Assembly (NCBI GenBank): GCA_032622095.1
Contig: CP136067.1
Location: forward strand, 42,389,549 to 42,453,548
DNA length: 64,000 nt
Direction of reading: 5' to 3'
DNA from: Siphonodentalium dalli
Lineage: Eukaryota > Mollusca > Scaphopoda > Gadilida > Siphonodentaliidae
A program made the translations under genes and the position numbers. Positions 34,294 to 44,743 of this stretch are shown in pieces (position 1 is the stretch's first letter; every line of letters begins with the position of its first letter). Below the pieces are notes generated by a model, which saw nothing but the letters and a program-made list of their open reading frames with translations, was not told the DNA's origin and did not search any database.

Positions 34294-35504
34294 TTTAGGA
34301 CATGGAAATATTTTTTTTTATTTCGTGGCCACGAAATACTAATTCGTGGCTACGAAATAACTAATTCGTGGTCACGAAATAAATAATTCGTGGCCACGAA
34401 ATAACTAATTGTGATATACGATCGTCAGGCCCATTTGTGTAATGGAAGCGAACAGAGATGATCTGGTTGTAGCTGTCCACCATCTTTGACTGAGCCATTG
34501 CGATTTGAGATAAAGGGTGTTGTAGGGTGGCCCGTAAAACAAATTAAGTAATCACCCCTTTCACCAACCCGATCCAAAGTTGCCGCCGTCATGGGTGGGT
34601 TACAGAGGCACCCACGACATTCAGTATATCTTGGGGCCACCATACATCACCAATTATACCACATCAAACGGTTAAGGGGTCGAGAAATTGTACAGGTGTC
34701 ATATTTGAACCCATATGGGTTGGCCATTTTGGGTCGGGGATGGTGACAGTTCACGTGAACATTTAGTTTGTCTCAGGGGTCACCCTACAACATACTGTAT
34801 TCGACCTAAAAAAGGGGGGGGTTGCATGTTATCATATATGGACCCCTCTGATCAGTTATCATTTTCGCTCGAGTGGGCTGAAGGTGTGAAAATTTAGCTT
34901 GCTTTGTTAGCCACGGTACAACACCCTTTATTTGATCTATATCGGCCAAGTGACCGAGAAATAATGTGTACCCCATTTGACCCCTTCTGAGCAACGACCA
35001 TTTTGGATCTGGTATGGTTGAAAGGGGTGAATATTTATAAGCTTGTTTTGGGCCCACCCTACAAAACCCCTTATTTGACAAAAAATCGGTCAATATGCCG
35101 AGAGGAATGCATGGCATTCCCATTCGATCCCTTGTGGTAACAACTAATGAATATCCAGTGTGTCTTGGAGCCACCTGACCCGCGTTTCCCCGTTCTCGAT
35201 CTCGAGGCTAGTTTATATATAGGACGTCCATATCCCCATAGAGCCCGGGTCCCATGCCATAAGGTGTTTATAGTAGCTTTTCTGCGATCGTACGCATTGT
35301 TTCTAAAACACCATTAAGTTAGTGTAACCATACCGTAAAGGTATCTGACTATATGCAAAGGTCAATCAGTCGTTTCGTGTCCACGAATTAGTATTTCGTG
35401 AGCACGAATTAGTTATTTCTTGGCCACGAAGTAGTATTTTGTGGCCACCAAATTAGTTATTAGTATTTCGTGATCACGAAATAAAAAAAAAATCATGTCC
35501 TAAA
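34294..35504. mobile_element. Foldback element with TTCGTGGCCACGAA arrays at both ends
   Basis: Ends 'tttaggacatg' plus A/T run and 'tttttttcatgtcctaaa' in complement. Just inside each end lies an array of the near-palindrome TTCGTGGCCACGAA (34322-34409; 35375-35485). The core has decayed tandem units of the same family as 41030-41590 ('ttgacc', 'cggccaag', 'ccattttgga', 'ggtgaatattta'). No transposase is seen. Confidence 0.65.
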
Positions 35505-36290
35505 CCAGCCACCGTAGCTTATGGATCATTCTGTTTTAGTATTAAATTTTGAGAAACCCGACCAGCATAAATGTAACAACTACAACAAATCATCTATGCC
35601 AATGATATGTTTAGCCATATATATGTGGATAGGGTGGTATTGTTTAAAAATGTTAAACAATGATATCACATCCATGTGTATTGCTAAATATTGCTGGGCT
35701 TATATAGATGGTTGTTCTATAATTCCTGGTCGAGTTTATCCAAATTGGGAGTTTAAATTATGTTCATCTGATGATAAAGAAAACATTTTCTCCGTCCATT
35801 CGATACCTCCACCGGGATACATGTTTTACATACTAAATTAACACCTTAGTCAACATAACAAATCTCTCCCTCAAATACTTTGCCACAAAAATAAATTGTC
35901 AGTATAAATATGCACGACATCACTGGACACTTTCTAAGAGATAATTTATTTATAAGAAGATATAAATGCGCATGGTGTGCTTGGTCTTGTATATAGTACA
36001 ACACAGTAAGATACAAGTGACACAGTGCGGGGACAATACTGTGTCGAAGAACATAGTTAAGGGGAACCTTCCATCGTCCTTCATAGTGTATCATGGCTCC
36101 ATCTGTTGTGAACAAACCATCGACTTAGGCTTAATGTGTCGTTCTCCCCCAATAATATACTTGGCTTTGAACCGATCAATACTATGGGCCATGGTATTTT
36201 CCCGTAAATTATATAGTGTCTATAGTCAGATGGTATTGGTTATGTTCAAATGGTGACACAGATATAAAAATGTGCATGTTTGTGCCCCAT
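35505..36290. other. No supported gene
   Basis: A 106-residue open frame begins at 35521 on the + strand but resembles no family, lacks flanking splice logic and is AT-rich like its surroundings. I do not call it a gene. Confidence 0.35.
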
Positions 36291-36720
36291 GGGCCATTGA
36301 TCATTATAAGATCGAGAAACTTAGTCTAGGAGAATACCGGGAATTCACTGGAAATTGCAATTATAGCTTATATGGTCGTAATTCAACGTTTGCGTTTCCG
36401 ATACAGTTAATACCCAAATGTGAAATTTGAGATATACCTGGTCGTCAAAATGAACCAGATGTCTTATTTAAGGTTAGCAACGGTTGCTAATCAAATACCA
36501 CAATTGTGTACTAATCATTCATTGGTATTGCCTTAATTTAGTCAGTGTCTAATCACATGGTGCTGGTTTTGTTCAAAGTTGGGCACACGCATGTCTAAAA
36601 ATATAGGCCTATATATGTGCAGCCATGTTGTGCATAGGATAGGCCACTGATCATTATAAGATCGGGAGACTTTGCCACCGATCCCATAGCTCAGTATTAA
36701 CGGTTACTAAGCACCAACTC
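36290..36720. repeat. Direct duplication, spacing ~352 bp
   Basis: 'gggccattgatcattataagatcgagaaactt' near 36290 recurs as 'aggccactgatcattataagatcgggagactt' near 36644, with 'gtgcagccatgttgtgc'/'gtgcatgtttgtgccc' before each. Confidence 0.5.
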
Positions 36721-37434
36721 GGAATGCAAGAAAATGCAACTATGGTTGATACCTATTTTACTCATTAAGCTCTACTTTAGTAGAAATTCGAATTTACTTG
36801 ATTTGCACAGCTATAGCGTGGAGATTAACTGTGGTCAGAATATTGATGGTGAATGTTGGGTTTCAGTCGCTGCACTGAAGTTGGTCAAATGTAACTGGCG
36901 TGGGATGCATGAAAGCAAAGCCTATGCCGCTATACTAAAGATCTCAGCTGCAAGGACATGTCCGTTTATCAGTAGCACAAATCCCGCGAAAACACAGATT
37001 ATCTCAGTGCATGTGGGATAGACTCCGATGACAACGTTTGAGTTATAATGACAACGAACAACTACCATCTATACCTGTGTATGTTTGACACTACATCCCG
37101 TTATGATCAACGATGTGGTTTCAAAACTAGTCAGTGGACAACAAGACATACAAGTATAAAATAAAACAATGCTATAATATGTAATCACATCGTGAACAGT
37201 CTTGTTGTGAATATTTTTATTTGATTCTGATTCAACAGGCTGCATATTATCGAAACTACAAAACCATTCGACACTTACTTTTGCCAATTACTGTATCTTG
37301 AGACATAACTATATCATATGTTGCAACTATTAAATCACGGATAGTTACAGTGGGTAAAACACGAGTGTTAAACTTCATATATAGATGTGCACGATTGCCA
37401 ATAAGTGATATTACAATCAACGTTTGAGCATAAC

Positions 37435-37790
37435 ACGAAATTCTCCATAGGGTTAAGTGTTAAATTTTGATCGCAACTGTAGCCAGCAAGAATCAGCTAA
37501 TTACATCCATTCTTTTTAAACTACGTCTGTATATCATACTTAGCATTTTTTAGGAATATCAGAACGTGCATATCATCATACGCAAAATGGCGCCATTTAT
37601 CCAAAGTACTAGAATCTCCATAGGGCTCAGTGTTAAATTTTGATCACAACTGTAGCCAACAAGAAAGAACCGATCACATCAAAATTTTCATAAATACATG
37701 TAATGGTCATATCTAGTAGTTTGGAGAAGTTTCAAATCGCACCTATCACCATACGCCAGATGGCACCATCTATCGTGTTCTGTAAATACG
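37435..37790. repeat. Tandem duplication, ~173-bp unit
   Basis: 'ctccatagggttaagtgttaaattttgatcgcaactgtagcc' at 37443 recurs at 37616. Both units end in 'atca(t/c)catacgc.a.atggc.ccat'. Non-coding. Confidence 0.65.
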
Positions 37791-38254
37791 AAACGCTCTC
37801 TAAATGATGTTGACCACGATTTAGGCCGACCCGCCAAAATTTAAGAATGGAAACAAGTCAATCCTGAAAACACACCTACTAGGCATACATAATCCGTTTT
37901 CAGATCGCTTTTAACAAACCAAAAATGCAAAATGACACAAGGAATCCGACTAATATCACGATTTTCAAGATACCTTTGTGTGTATATATGCAACATGTAA
38001 AAGCGACTGTCGTTAGATATAAGCAAAAATAGAACCAGTTTTAAACAAAAAACAGGTGTGATTGTTAGGCCACTTCCGATAAACAACAAAGATAGATGTT
38101 TAGGCATACGTTGAATCAAACGGTGTAAATGAAGCCATATTATGAAACTTCAATATCAAATAGCAAATTTAATATCGAAGCTATGCTAATGGTTCACACC
38201 TTGATGAAATAAACCAAACGGGGGTGTATATGTGGTAATCAATCTATAATCCCT

Positions 38255-38620
38255 CTTTTGTCGAAATAAATATAACGATATCAGTTTTACCATATCTTCG
38301 GTATATATTAGTTGGGGCTACTTGCAATATAATAGCATTTCTTTCTATATTAGTCGGGGCGACTTTGATTTTCTTCAATTTTCGAGTATACAGGCACACC
38401 ATATGAGGGAAGCATGCAAGCCCTCGGTGACACCACATTCACATATATATGACCATGGAAATACTACAGATTTGTGCAAGAGATGCTGATTTAATAATAA
38501 AAACTAGTGCTCGATGACTGAGACACCAAAGCTCCAGGAATGAGACACCATTTTTTTGGGACAGGGATGCTGATAATATGAAAATAGGGTTTTTCCCCCT
38601 GATTTAAGTCAATAAGTAAA
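38255..38620 (+). repeat. Dispersed repeat R4, copy 2 (uninterrupted)
   Basis: This is the reference copy. It contains 'gggacagggatgctgataat', which is the empty site for the foldback at 43091. In complement it contains 'ttattgacttaaatcag', the empty site for the two MITEs at 28748-29845. Confidence 0.75.
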
Positions 38621-39724
38621 CCATATGGCCTAAAATTCCTTAAATCGACATGTAGTTTGCAATCAAATCGAAAAATAAATTTTCGATATGCCGGTTATCA
38701 TCATCATAATATGAAAATATAGTATGTGTGGAATGTGTAACGTTAAAATGAGCACCGGAGGATCATGTTCCTATTTTTCAGCTGCCATGAAAACGGTAGG
38801 CACTTTTATGCATGTTTTCTCCGTTACCAACCCGAAAAGGTAGCATATGGGTACGTACAGTCCATTTAAACATGTGGCAACAGTTTTATATTGTCACAAT
38901 CAATACACAACGGTGGCTATAGTCAAATGCATGCAATTTTATAAAATACTCATGATTCGAGCTGTCACTAGCCAGATGTTTAGGGTCAATGGCTACCCGT
39001 ATATCTTAGGATTACCGTGCAATTAAAAATTCATTCCGAATCGAACACTCTCTGTCACTCTATATGGTGTATAGACAGACGAAATGGACCAATTTCTTAT
39101 GTGGGGATATATACCTTTTCGAAAACAAAACATGTGGAAAATATTGATGTGGCGTTTGTGATATGCGACACACATATACTACAGTGGGCGTGGTAACGGA
39201 GAAAACACATTTTGTGTCTTTATATTCCTAAATATTGCGAATCGTTGAAACACATTAAATTTTTAATAATATGTGACACAAACGTGTTTGGTTGAATTTC
39301 TAACTTCGCTAGAAACATATTAACTATTATTTGAAACTACATGCAGTCCCATGTACTTTGAATGTGTATGTGTTTCCAGTAAACCCATATCATTGATCTA
39401 TGCTTGTGCACACAATTCTGTGCATCTAAAAATAAGACCTGCGTAATCATGCCATTCAATTTTATTTGATTACATAAATATAAGAATGTGTTAATATATG
39501 TCGAACAAGGAATACCTGACAATTCAAACGCCCGGTGTAATATTAGCATGGACATGATGGTAACGGAGAAAAAACCTATATATAGTTATATACGACATGT
39601 ATGCAAGTTTATGAATGAGGAATATTTTGCTAATGAACGAGGAGTGGTGACTTTCGATCCACCGGAGACTTCGTCCCAGGTGAGCTAAAAATTAAAGGTC
39701 AAAATGGAAAAATGTAATTTTTTG

Positions 39725-40145
39725 TTTTTAGAGTTATGTCCCTGGCTCCGCCCCTATTTGACCCAGTGACCCCATTTGAACAAATCTGAACCCCAATCAC
39801 CCAAGGTCCCTCCGTATCAAATATGAATCCATTCGACCCTGTGGTACAAGAGAAGAAGTCGTTTTAAGAAATACTATGGAGGGAAAGAGTTATGGCTCAG
39901 GCTTCGCAACTATTTGACACAGTGACCTCATTTGAACAAATCTGAATGTGAGTCACCTAGGGAACATCCACACCAAATATGAACCCATTTGGCCTGCCGG
40001 TATTTGAGAAGATGTTTAAAAGAATTACTATGGAGGGAAAGAGTTATGGCCCTGGCTTCGCAACTATTTGACACAGTGACCTCATTTGAACAAATCTAAA
40101 CGAGAGTCACATAGGGAACAGCCACACCAAATATGAACTCATTGT
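39725..40145. repeat. Tandem repeat, three units of ~145-165 bp
   Basis: Anchors GAGTTATGGCCCTGGCTTCG at 39731, 39897 and 40041, each followed by 'ctatttgac.cagtgacc.catttgaacaaatctgaa' and 'caccaaatatgaa'. Related in wording to the array at 41030. Confidence 0.75.
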
Positions 40146-40285
40146 TTTATTCGTGGATTGGTACTAGTATGCAATATGATTAAAATTCGAAATTAATTTT
40201 AAATAGCTAGTAGCCTTCAATTAATTTCCTGCCCATATAAATCAATTTAATAAATGTCATCGTTACTAGTGTCATCACATTGAGT

Positions 40286-41020
40286 CTATATGTCTAAACA
40301 TGACAAACACGTGAAATTATCACCGTCGTCAAAGACACCGTAATCCTCTCCGCAACCTTCATGAAACCACTTGCCACAATCTGAGCACAACGCCCATTCG
40401 TCGCGTTTACTGGGGTCGAGTGGATCACCATAAACACATCCACACTTCCCACAAGAATACGCATCTTGACAGTTATTTTCCGCACTCTTTTTTGAAGCTC
40501 GCTTGCCTTTGATGACCGTTGACCGAGAACCATTAGACTCGCGAACATGTGGTGCAGACATCGTTGTGAACTTCCAATTGCATTTCAGGTCGGATTCACC
40601 ATTTGAAGTTAGAAACTTTAAACAATTGGCGCAAAAACATGACGTTTCTCTGGTAGCGATGCCGTTCGCGTGTTTGGTAGGAATAACCGCGTGTACCTTG
40701 AGTGTCCAGGAACGGGTAGGACATCGGGAAAACCAATTTCACGGCGCTTTCGTTGAGGTGAATAAATGCGACATTAACAATCACAAAATGTGGCGGCGTT
40801 CTGTATCACACATTTACCGGTCTTCACTGCAACGTCAGCCAACCTCTTGGAGGTCCCTCCAACTCCACCACACGGCCCCTTTCCATGACCTGCTTCCAAA
40901 TATTGCCAGGTAGCTTTCACGCCCATCTTAGAATGATTACTGACAAGGTTGAAGATATGTCTGTCGATATTGGCTGGTGGGTGAATCCGAAATGTATAGT
41001 GGATGTATTTGACACCAGGA
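40286..41020 (-). pseudogene. Uncharacterised GHGKGPC-motif protein with C-terminal Cys/His domain, frameshifted
   Basis: Read on the minus strand, the first part (about 41010-40776) contains WQYLEAGHGKGPCGGVGG followed by TSKRLADVAVKTGKCVIQNA. After a frame change comes TLKVHAVIPT and TRETSCFCANCLKF. That frame runs on into a 91-residue tail ending at 40286, with CGKCGCVYGD, WALCSDCGKWFHEGC and FTCLSCLDI. The tail has the spacing of a PHD-like zinc-binding fold; similar tails occur on some pogo/Tigger-type transposases. I recall the GHGKG...GVGG..KR.AD and ETSCFC motifs from uncharacterised invertebrate proteins, but know of no function. Stops and frameshifts show decay. The 5' end is lost where a tandem array begins. 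At least the last ~130 codons (from about 40680 down) are still open. Confidence 0.55.
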
Positions 41021-41029
41021 ACAATATAT

Positions 41030-41590
41030 AACACCCTTTGTTTGACCTAAATCGGCCAAGGGGTTGAGAGATATCATGGGTGTCCTATTTGGAACCCCTC
41101 TGGACAGCGACAATTTTGGATCATGCAGGTTGAGGTGTGTGATGTGTTCGGAAAGAGTGCCTGGGGAGGCGCACCCTACAACACCATTTGTTTGACCTAA
41201 ATCGGTCAACGGGACGAGAAATGGCATGGATGTCCTATTTGAACCCTTCTGGTCGGCGGCCATTTTGGATCGGGGTGGTGTGAAAGGGGTGAATATTTAG
41301 ATTATCTTGGGGCACCCTTTGTTTTACCTAAATCGTCCAAGGGGTCGAGAAATGCCATGGGTGCCCTATTTGAACATGTCTGGATGGTGTCCATTTTAGA
41401 TCGTGGTGTGGTGAAGGGGGCGTATTTAGATTGGCTTCCTACACTCACCTTTTGTTTGACCTAAATCGGCTGAGAAAAGGCATGGCGCCATATTTGAACC
41501 CTTCTGAACGGCGGCCACTTTGGATCTGGATGGGTGCGTGGATAGAATATCTGTGGGGGGGGGGACCATATACAAAACCCTTTGTTTGAC
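41030..41590. repeat. Tandem repeat, ~127-150-bp units
   Basis: Anchors TTTGACCTAAATCGGCCAAG at about 41041, 41191, 41322 (TTTTACC), 41456 and 41583. Each unit carries 'gagaaat..catgg.tgtcctatttgaaccc' and 'ggc.gccattttggatc'. The same family forms the core of 34294-35504. Confidence 0.75.
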
Positions 41591-41759
41591 ATAATTATAA
41601 AAAATTCGAATAAGTAATAAGGAATGGAAGTCACCTTCGTTTTAATCGGTACTGTAACGGGGTGAATATATTGTTAAGATAGATAACTCTGATCGCCAGA
41701 CAAGAAATCCATCCTACATAACCCAACAGAAACTCATCTGCCACTCAGAGCCCATCTGT

Positions 41760-42075
41760 CTTTAGCAGTGTGGGCAATGGCAACCCGCACTGTCTCTTTG
41801 ATTTTGCTGTCCCATTTTGCCCGGATAGCATGGCACATTGTCCCACTTTGCCCATTGCGGTGTCCCGATTTGCCCAAAGGCACGGGCAAAGTGGGACAAA
41901 ACAAGACGTTCCAAAAGGGACATACCGAGATGGTGTTTGGTATCAATGATCACCCGATTATATGCGCCGATGAATTATATACCAATCAACGGCTTTCCAT
42001 TTTTCCGGCGAAAATCCTATCTAAATTTCCTTGAAAACATTTGGTATCCCGCTTTGCCCGGGTTTCCCCTATTTG
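41760..42075. repeat. Repeated CCCATTTTGCCC / GGGCAAAGTGGGAC motifs
   Basis: The motif 'tcccactttgccc' or its complement occurs about six times (41808, 41842, 41868, 41885, 42049 and variants). It ends in 'cccgctttgcccgggtttcccc'. The ends of pogo/Tigger-like elements often read like this, so this could be a transposon terminus, but no partner end was located. Overlapping open frames are not convincing. Confidence 0.4.
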
Positions 42076-42899
42076 TAATTAAACTGGTTAGTTTTTTGTG
42101 TTGATCTGAGTCAAACAAACCCAGACTGCCGATATAGTATCGCCAAGGGGTTCATATGTGCCTAAAGAATGACCTTCTGATGTTCGCTGGTAACGGAGAA
42201 AACCGCATATTGTTTACAACCATATACAAAAGTCTTGTGATATTAATTTCAACATGCTCACGTGATATTTTGGGCTTGATAGACATGAGATTAGCAGTTG
42301 GAGTTAAATCGTCGATTTTCTATGTTTTATGGTGGTAACGGAGAAAACATCCTTAAATAAACTGTTTTGGGAGTGGCAACTCATCTCTCGTTATTTCTAC
42401 ATATGATTCATTTGCATTTAGAGCTATATGTTCCCCAGATTACACGTGATATTGCGTTTCTTTGTATAAAATTAGGCACGTACAGCAAGTTGTATCTGTC
42501 AGTTATGACGATTTAAATTGATGGTAACGGAGAAAACACCGTTTTCACGGACAACATACCATGGTGGACTGCTTCCAAATATAGTAACGTTATAGAATAA
42601 TGGGTTTTTAATGCGAGAATCGGTCATACAAGTGAGATAATTACATAGGACTTGTATAATATAGTAACGGATTACTCAAGTTTCTGAGCTCATGAAATCG
42701 GATACCCAATAACGGACATCCCAAAAACAGCCAATTTTGTCACTCAAACCTCCCATTTGTGAAATATAAGGAAGCCAACCGGATTTTTCTATGTGATATA
42801 TATTCGTCATAAGACCCCTGTTTAATGGTGTGTTGCCATTGAGATGGCGGTCGAGACATGCATGAGATACACCCCTCGGACACGTATTTGCCATGTTTT

Positions 42900-43690
42900 C
42901 GCTATAAGGAATTTTGGGCCATATGAGGTAAGCATGCAAGCCCTCATGCAGTGACACCACATGCATGCTATAGTATATGACCATATATAGTAGGGCCCAA
43001 ATCTGTGCAAAAATACATTAAAAAACATCATACAAAAAATTACTAGAGTTCCGGGAAGGAGACATCAATTCTTTGGATATAGGCCTAGGGTATGGAGGGT
43101 TATTAGGGTCACAATCCTAACTTCACATTTTAATTCTAACTTAACATTTTAATTCTTACTTAATATTTTAATTCTTATATTTTAATTCTATTTACATCAT
43201 ATTTACATTCTATTTACATTCTATTTACATTCTATTTACATTCTATTTACATTCTATTTACATTCTATTTACATTCCAGAAACATTCTATTAACTCTAAC
43301 TTAATATTTTAATTCTTACTTAATATTTTAATTCTAACTTAACATTTTAATTCTTATATTTTGATTCTAACTTTAAATAGAATGTAAATATAAGAATTAA
43401 AATGTAAAGTTATAACTAAAATGTAAAGTTAGAATGTACATAGAATGTAAATAGAATGTAAATAGAATGTAAATATAAGAATTAAAATGTAAAGTTAGAA
43501 TTAAAATGTAAAGTTAGAATTAAAATATAAGAATTAAAATGTTAAGTTGGAATTAAAATGTTAAGTTAGAATTAAAATATAAGAATTAAAATGTTAAGTT
43601 AGAATTAAAATGTGAAGTTATGATTGTGACCCTAATAACCCTCCATACTAGGGATGCTGATAATATATGTAATTAGGGATTATCATTGTT
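42900..43690 (+). repeat. Dispersed repeat R4, copy 3, split by a foldback element
   Basis: Left part 42900-43090 ('aagcatgcaagccctc', 'gtgacaccacatgcatgc', 'gagacatcaattctttgg') and right part from 43648 ('ctagggatgctgataatat') match 38405-38585, with 43091-43647 inserted between them. Confidence 0.7.
43091..43647. mobile_element. Foldback element built of simple AT-rich arrays, 6-bp TSD
   Basis: Ends TATGGAGGGTTATTAGGGTC and GACCCTAATAACCCTCCATA, perfect over at least 20 bases. CTAGGG is duplicated at 43085-43090 and 43648-43653. The interior is two mirrored arrays: 'acattctattt' units and 'ttttaattcta(a)ctta' units on the left, their complements on the right, so nearly the whole element can fold on itself. 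No coding sequence. Confidence 0.85.
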
Positions 43691-43789
43691 GAAAACATAG
43701 GCCTACTCACAGTTGACTGTTGAGTACGGTACTCAGGCTTATTAAAATAGGTTATAATTAGCCCAATATGCTCCTCTTGTGTTGCTACT

Positions 43790-43935
43790 ATAAGCTTAAG
43801 CGCAATTGATTGCGCTTAATAATTGGGCTTAAGCGCAAATGCCCTATTTGTGCTTAAGCACAATATGTGGTATTTGCGCTTTTAAAAGCGCAATTCATTA
43901 TTAAATTTTAATATGTGAATTTGGCCTCTCATAAT
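43790..43935. repeat. AAGCGCAATT palindromic cluster, locus 2
   Basis: Several copies of 'aagcgcaatt' and its complement around 'ggcttaagcgcaaatgccct', followed by 'atatgtgaatttggcctctc'. This last is the complement of the flank at locus 1 (32405). Confidence 0.6.
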
Positions 43936-43989
43936 ATTCTACATAGACTTTACAATTTCTGTTGTTAATCTGTTACTTGTTATATGTAT

Positions 43990-44100
43990 ATCACATATAT
44001 ACCATGTATTCCTGTTTATTTTTATCTATACATGTAGGTTGTCCTACACCAATATGTGTCTTAAAGACCATTAAAACGTATCTTATCCTATCTTAGGTCG
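43990..44100 (+). repeat. Possible retroelement 3' tail
   Basis: 'cttaaagaccattaaaacgtatcttatcctatctta' resembles the end of a LINE or SINE with a decayed (TATCT)n tail. No coding part upstream is recognised. Weak call. Confidence 0.3.
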
Positions 44101-44406
44101 TGCATGTGCACACCCATTCCTTTGAATTTTGTTACCTCGGTCTTCCATAACAGAACTTTATAATGCAAAGCAGATTTTTGTGGGTAGGCTATTAATTCCG
44201 CTCAAGGTTTTGATGTTTACACTACACCGAAAAATTAGTAACTATGTACTTTTCTGTTCAATAAATATGCCTGGAGTGGTGTGTCTATTAATTTGTACAA
44301 TTAATGTCGATAATTGATGACATTGTGTTTAGTCACCGTCAAATAAGTACGTCTTTCCATACATTGATGTCAAAGTGCAAAGTTCTTAGTGGGGTCAATA
44401 AACTAG

Positions 44407-44485
44407 CCAATCGCATCGCGGATAGGATAATTCAACCAATCAAATATTTGTTGTCTTTGAACAGCGACAAACTGCTAAATTTGAA
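44407..44485 (+). promoter_or_regulatory. Candidate G2/M-type promoter: two CCAAT boxes and TTTGAA (CHR-like) motifs
   Basis: CCAAT at 44407-44411 and 44436-44440 (29 bases apart), then TTTGAA at 44456-44461 and 44480-44485, all 150-230 bases before the PLK start codon. In vertebrates, mitotic genes including PLK1 are often driven by NF-Y on spaced CCAAT boxes and a CHR element (TTTGAA) bound by MuvB complexes. The motifs are seen; their function here is inferred, and both are short enough to occur by chance. Confidence 0.4.
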
Positions 44486-44638
44486 AAGCAATCGGAGAAG
44501 AAGAAACATTCATGTCACGACTTGATTTTTTAAAAAGAAAAACATAAACATCTCCCAAGTTCGTTGGTTCTGTCGCCGACGAATTGGATGAACCGTGTTC
44601 TTTTAACTTCCTGTTGATTTTTGGTTAATTTTGTGAAG

Positions 44639-44743
44639 ATGAGCGCGGCGAGGCGAGAAGAAATGAAGAAAGACAATATTCCGGACGTCGTGCTCGATCC
44701 GAGTTCTGGAAAACGTTACATGAAAGGACGATTTTTGGGAAAG
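44639..44743 (+). CDS. PLK1: PLK1 exon 1 (coding)
   Basis: 35 codons beginning [18 protein letters not shown] and ending in GRFLGK, the start of the glycine-rich loop. The donor is AAG|GTGTTT, phase 0. The upstream stop TGA at 44615-44617 supports this ATG as the start. The N-terminal extension before the kinase domain is about 26 residues shorter than in human PLK1, judged from the offset of conserved residues. Confidence 0.9.

Larger units (their letters stand above)
38814..42537. repeat. Scattered 15-base motif GGTAACGGAGAAAAC
   Basis: Exact or near-exact copies at 38814-38828 (minus), 39192, 39559, 42189, 42334 and 42523 (plus), and a variant at 31023. Flanking sequences differ apart from short A/T/G bias. 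Spacing of the last three is 145 and 189 bases. I do not know whether this marks an old repeat or a binding site. Confidence 0.65.

Noticed and set aside
34425-35174. Several 60-120-residue frames on both strands
   Set aside because: They lie in decayed tandem units shared with 41030-41590 and change with the repeat.
35521-35841. 106-residue + strand open frame
   Set aside because: No family resemblance, AT-rich, and surrounded by repeats; this length is not rare in 64 kb of both strands.
36734-37021. 95-residue + strand open frame
   Set aside because: No recognisable domain and no splice or promoter context.
41734-42104. Overlapping frames suggesting a small Cys/His protein
   Set aside because: Frames overlap on both strands and are produced by the repeated TTTGCCC motif.
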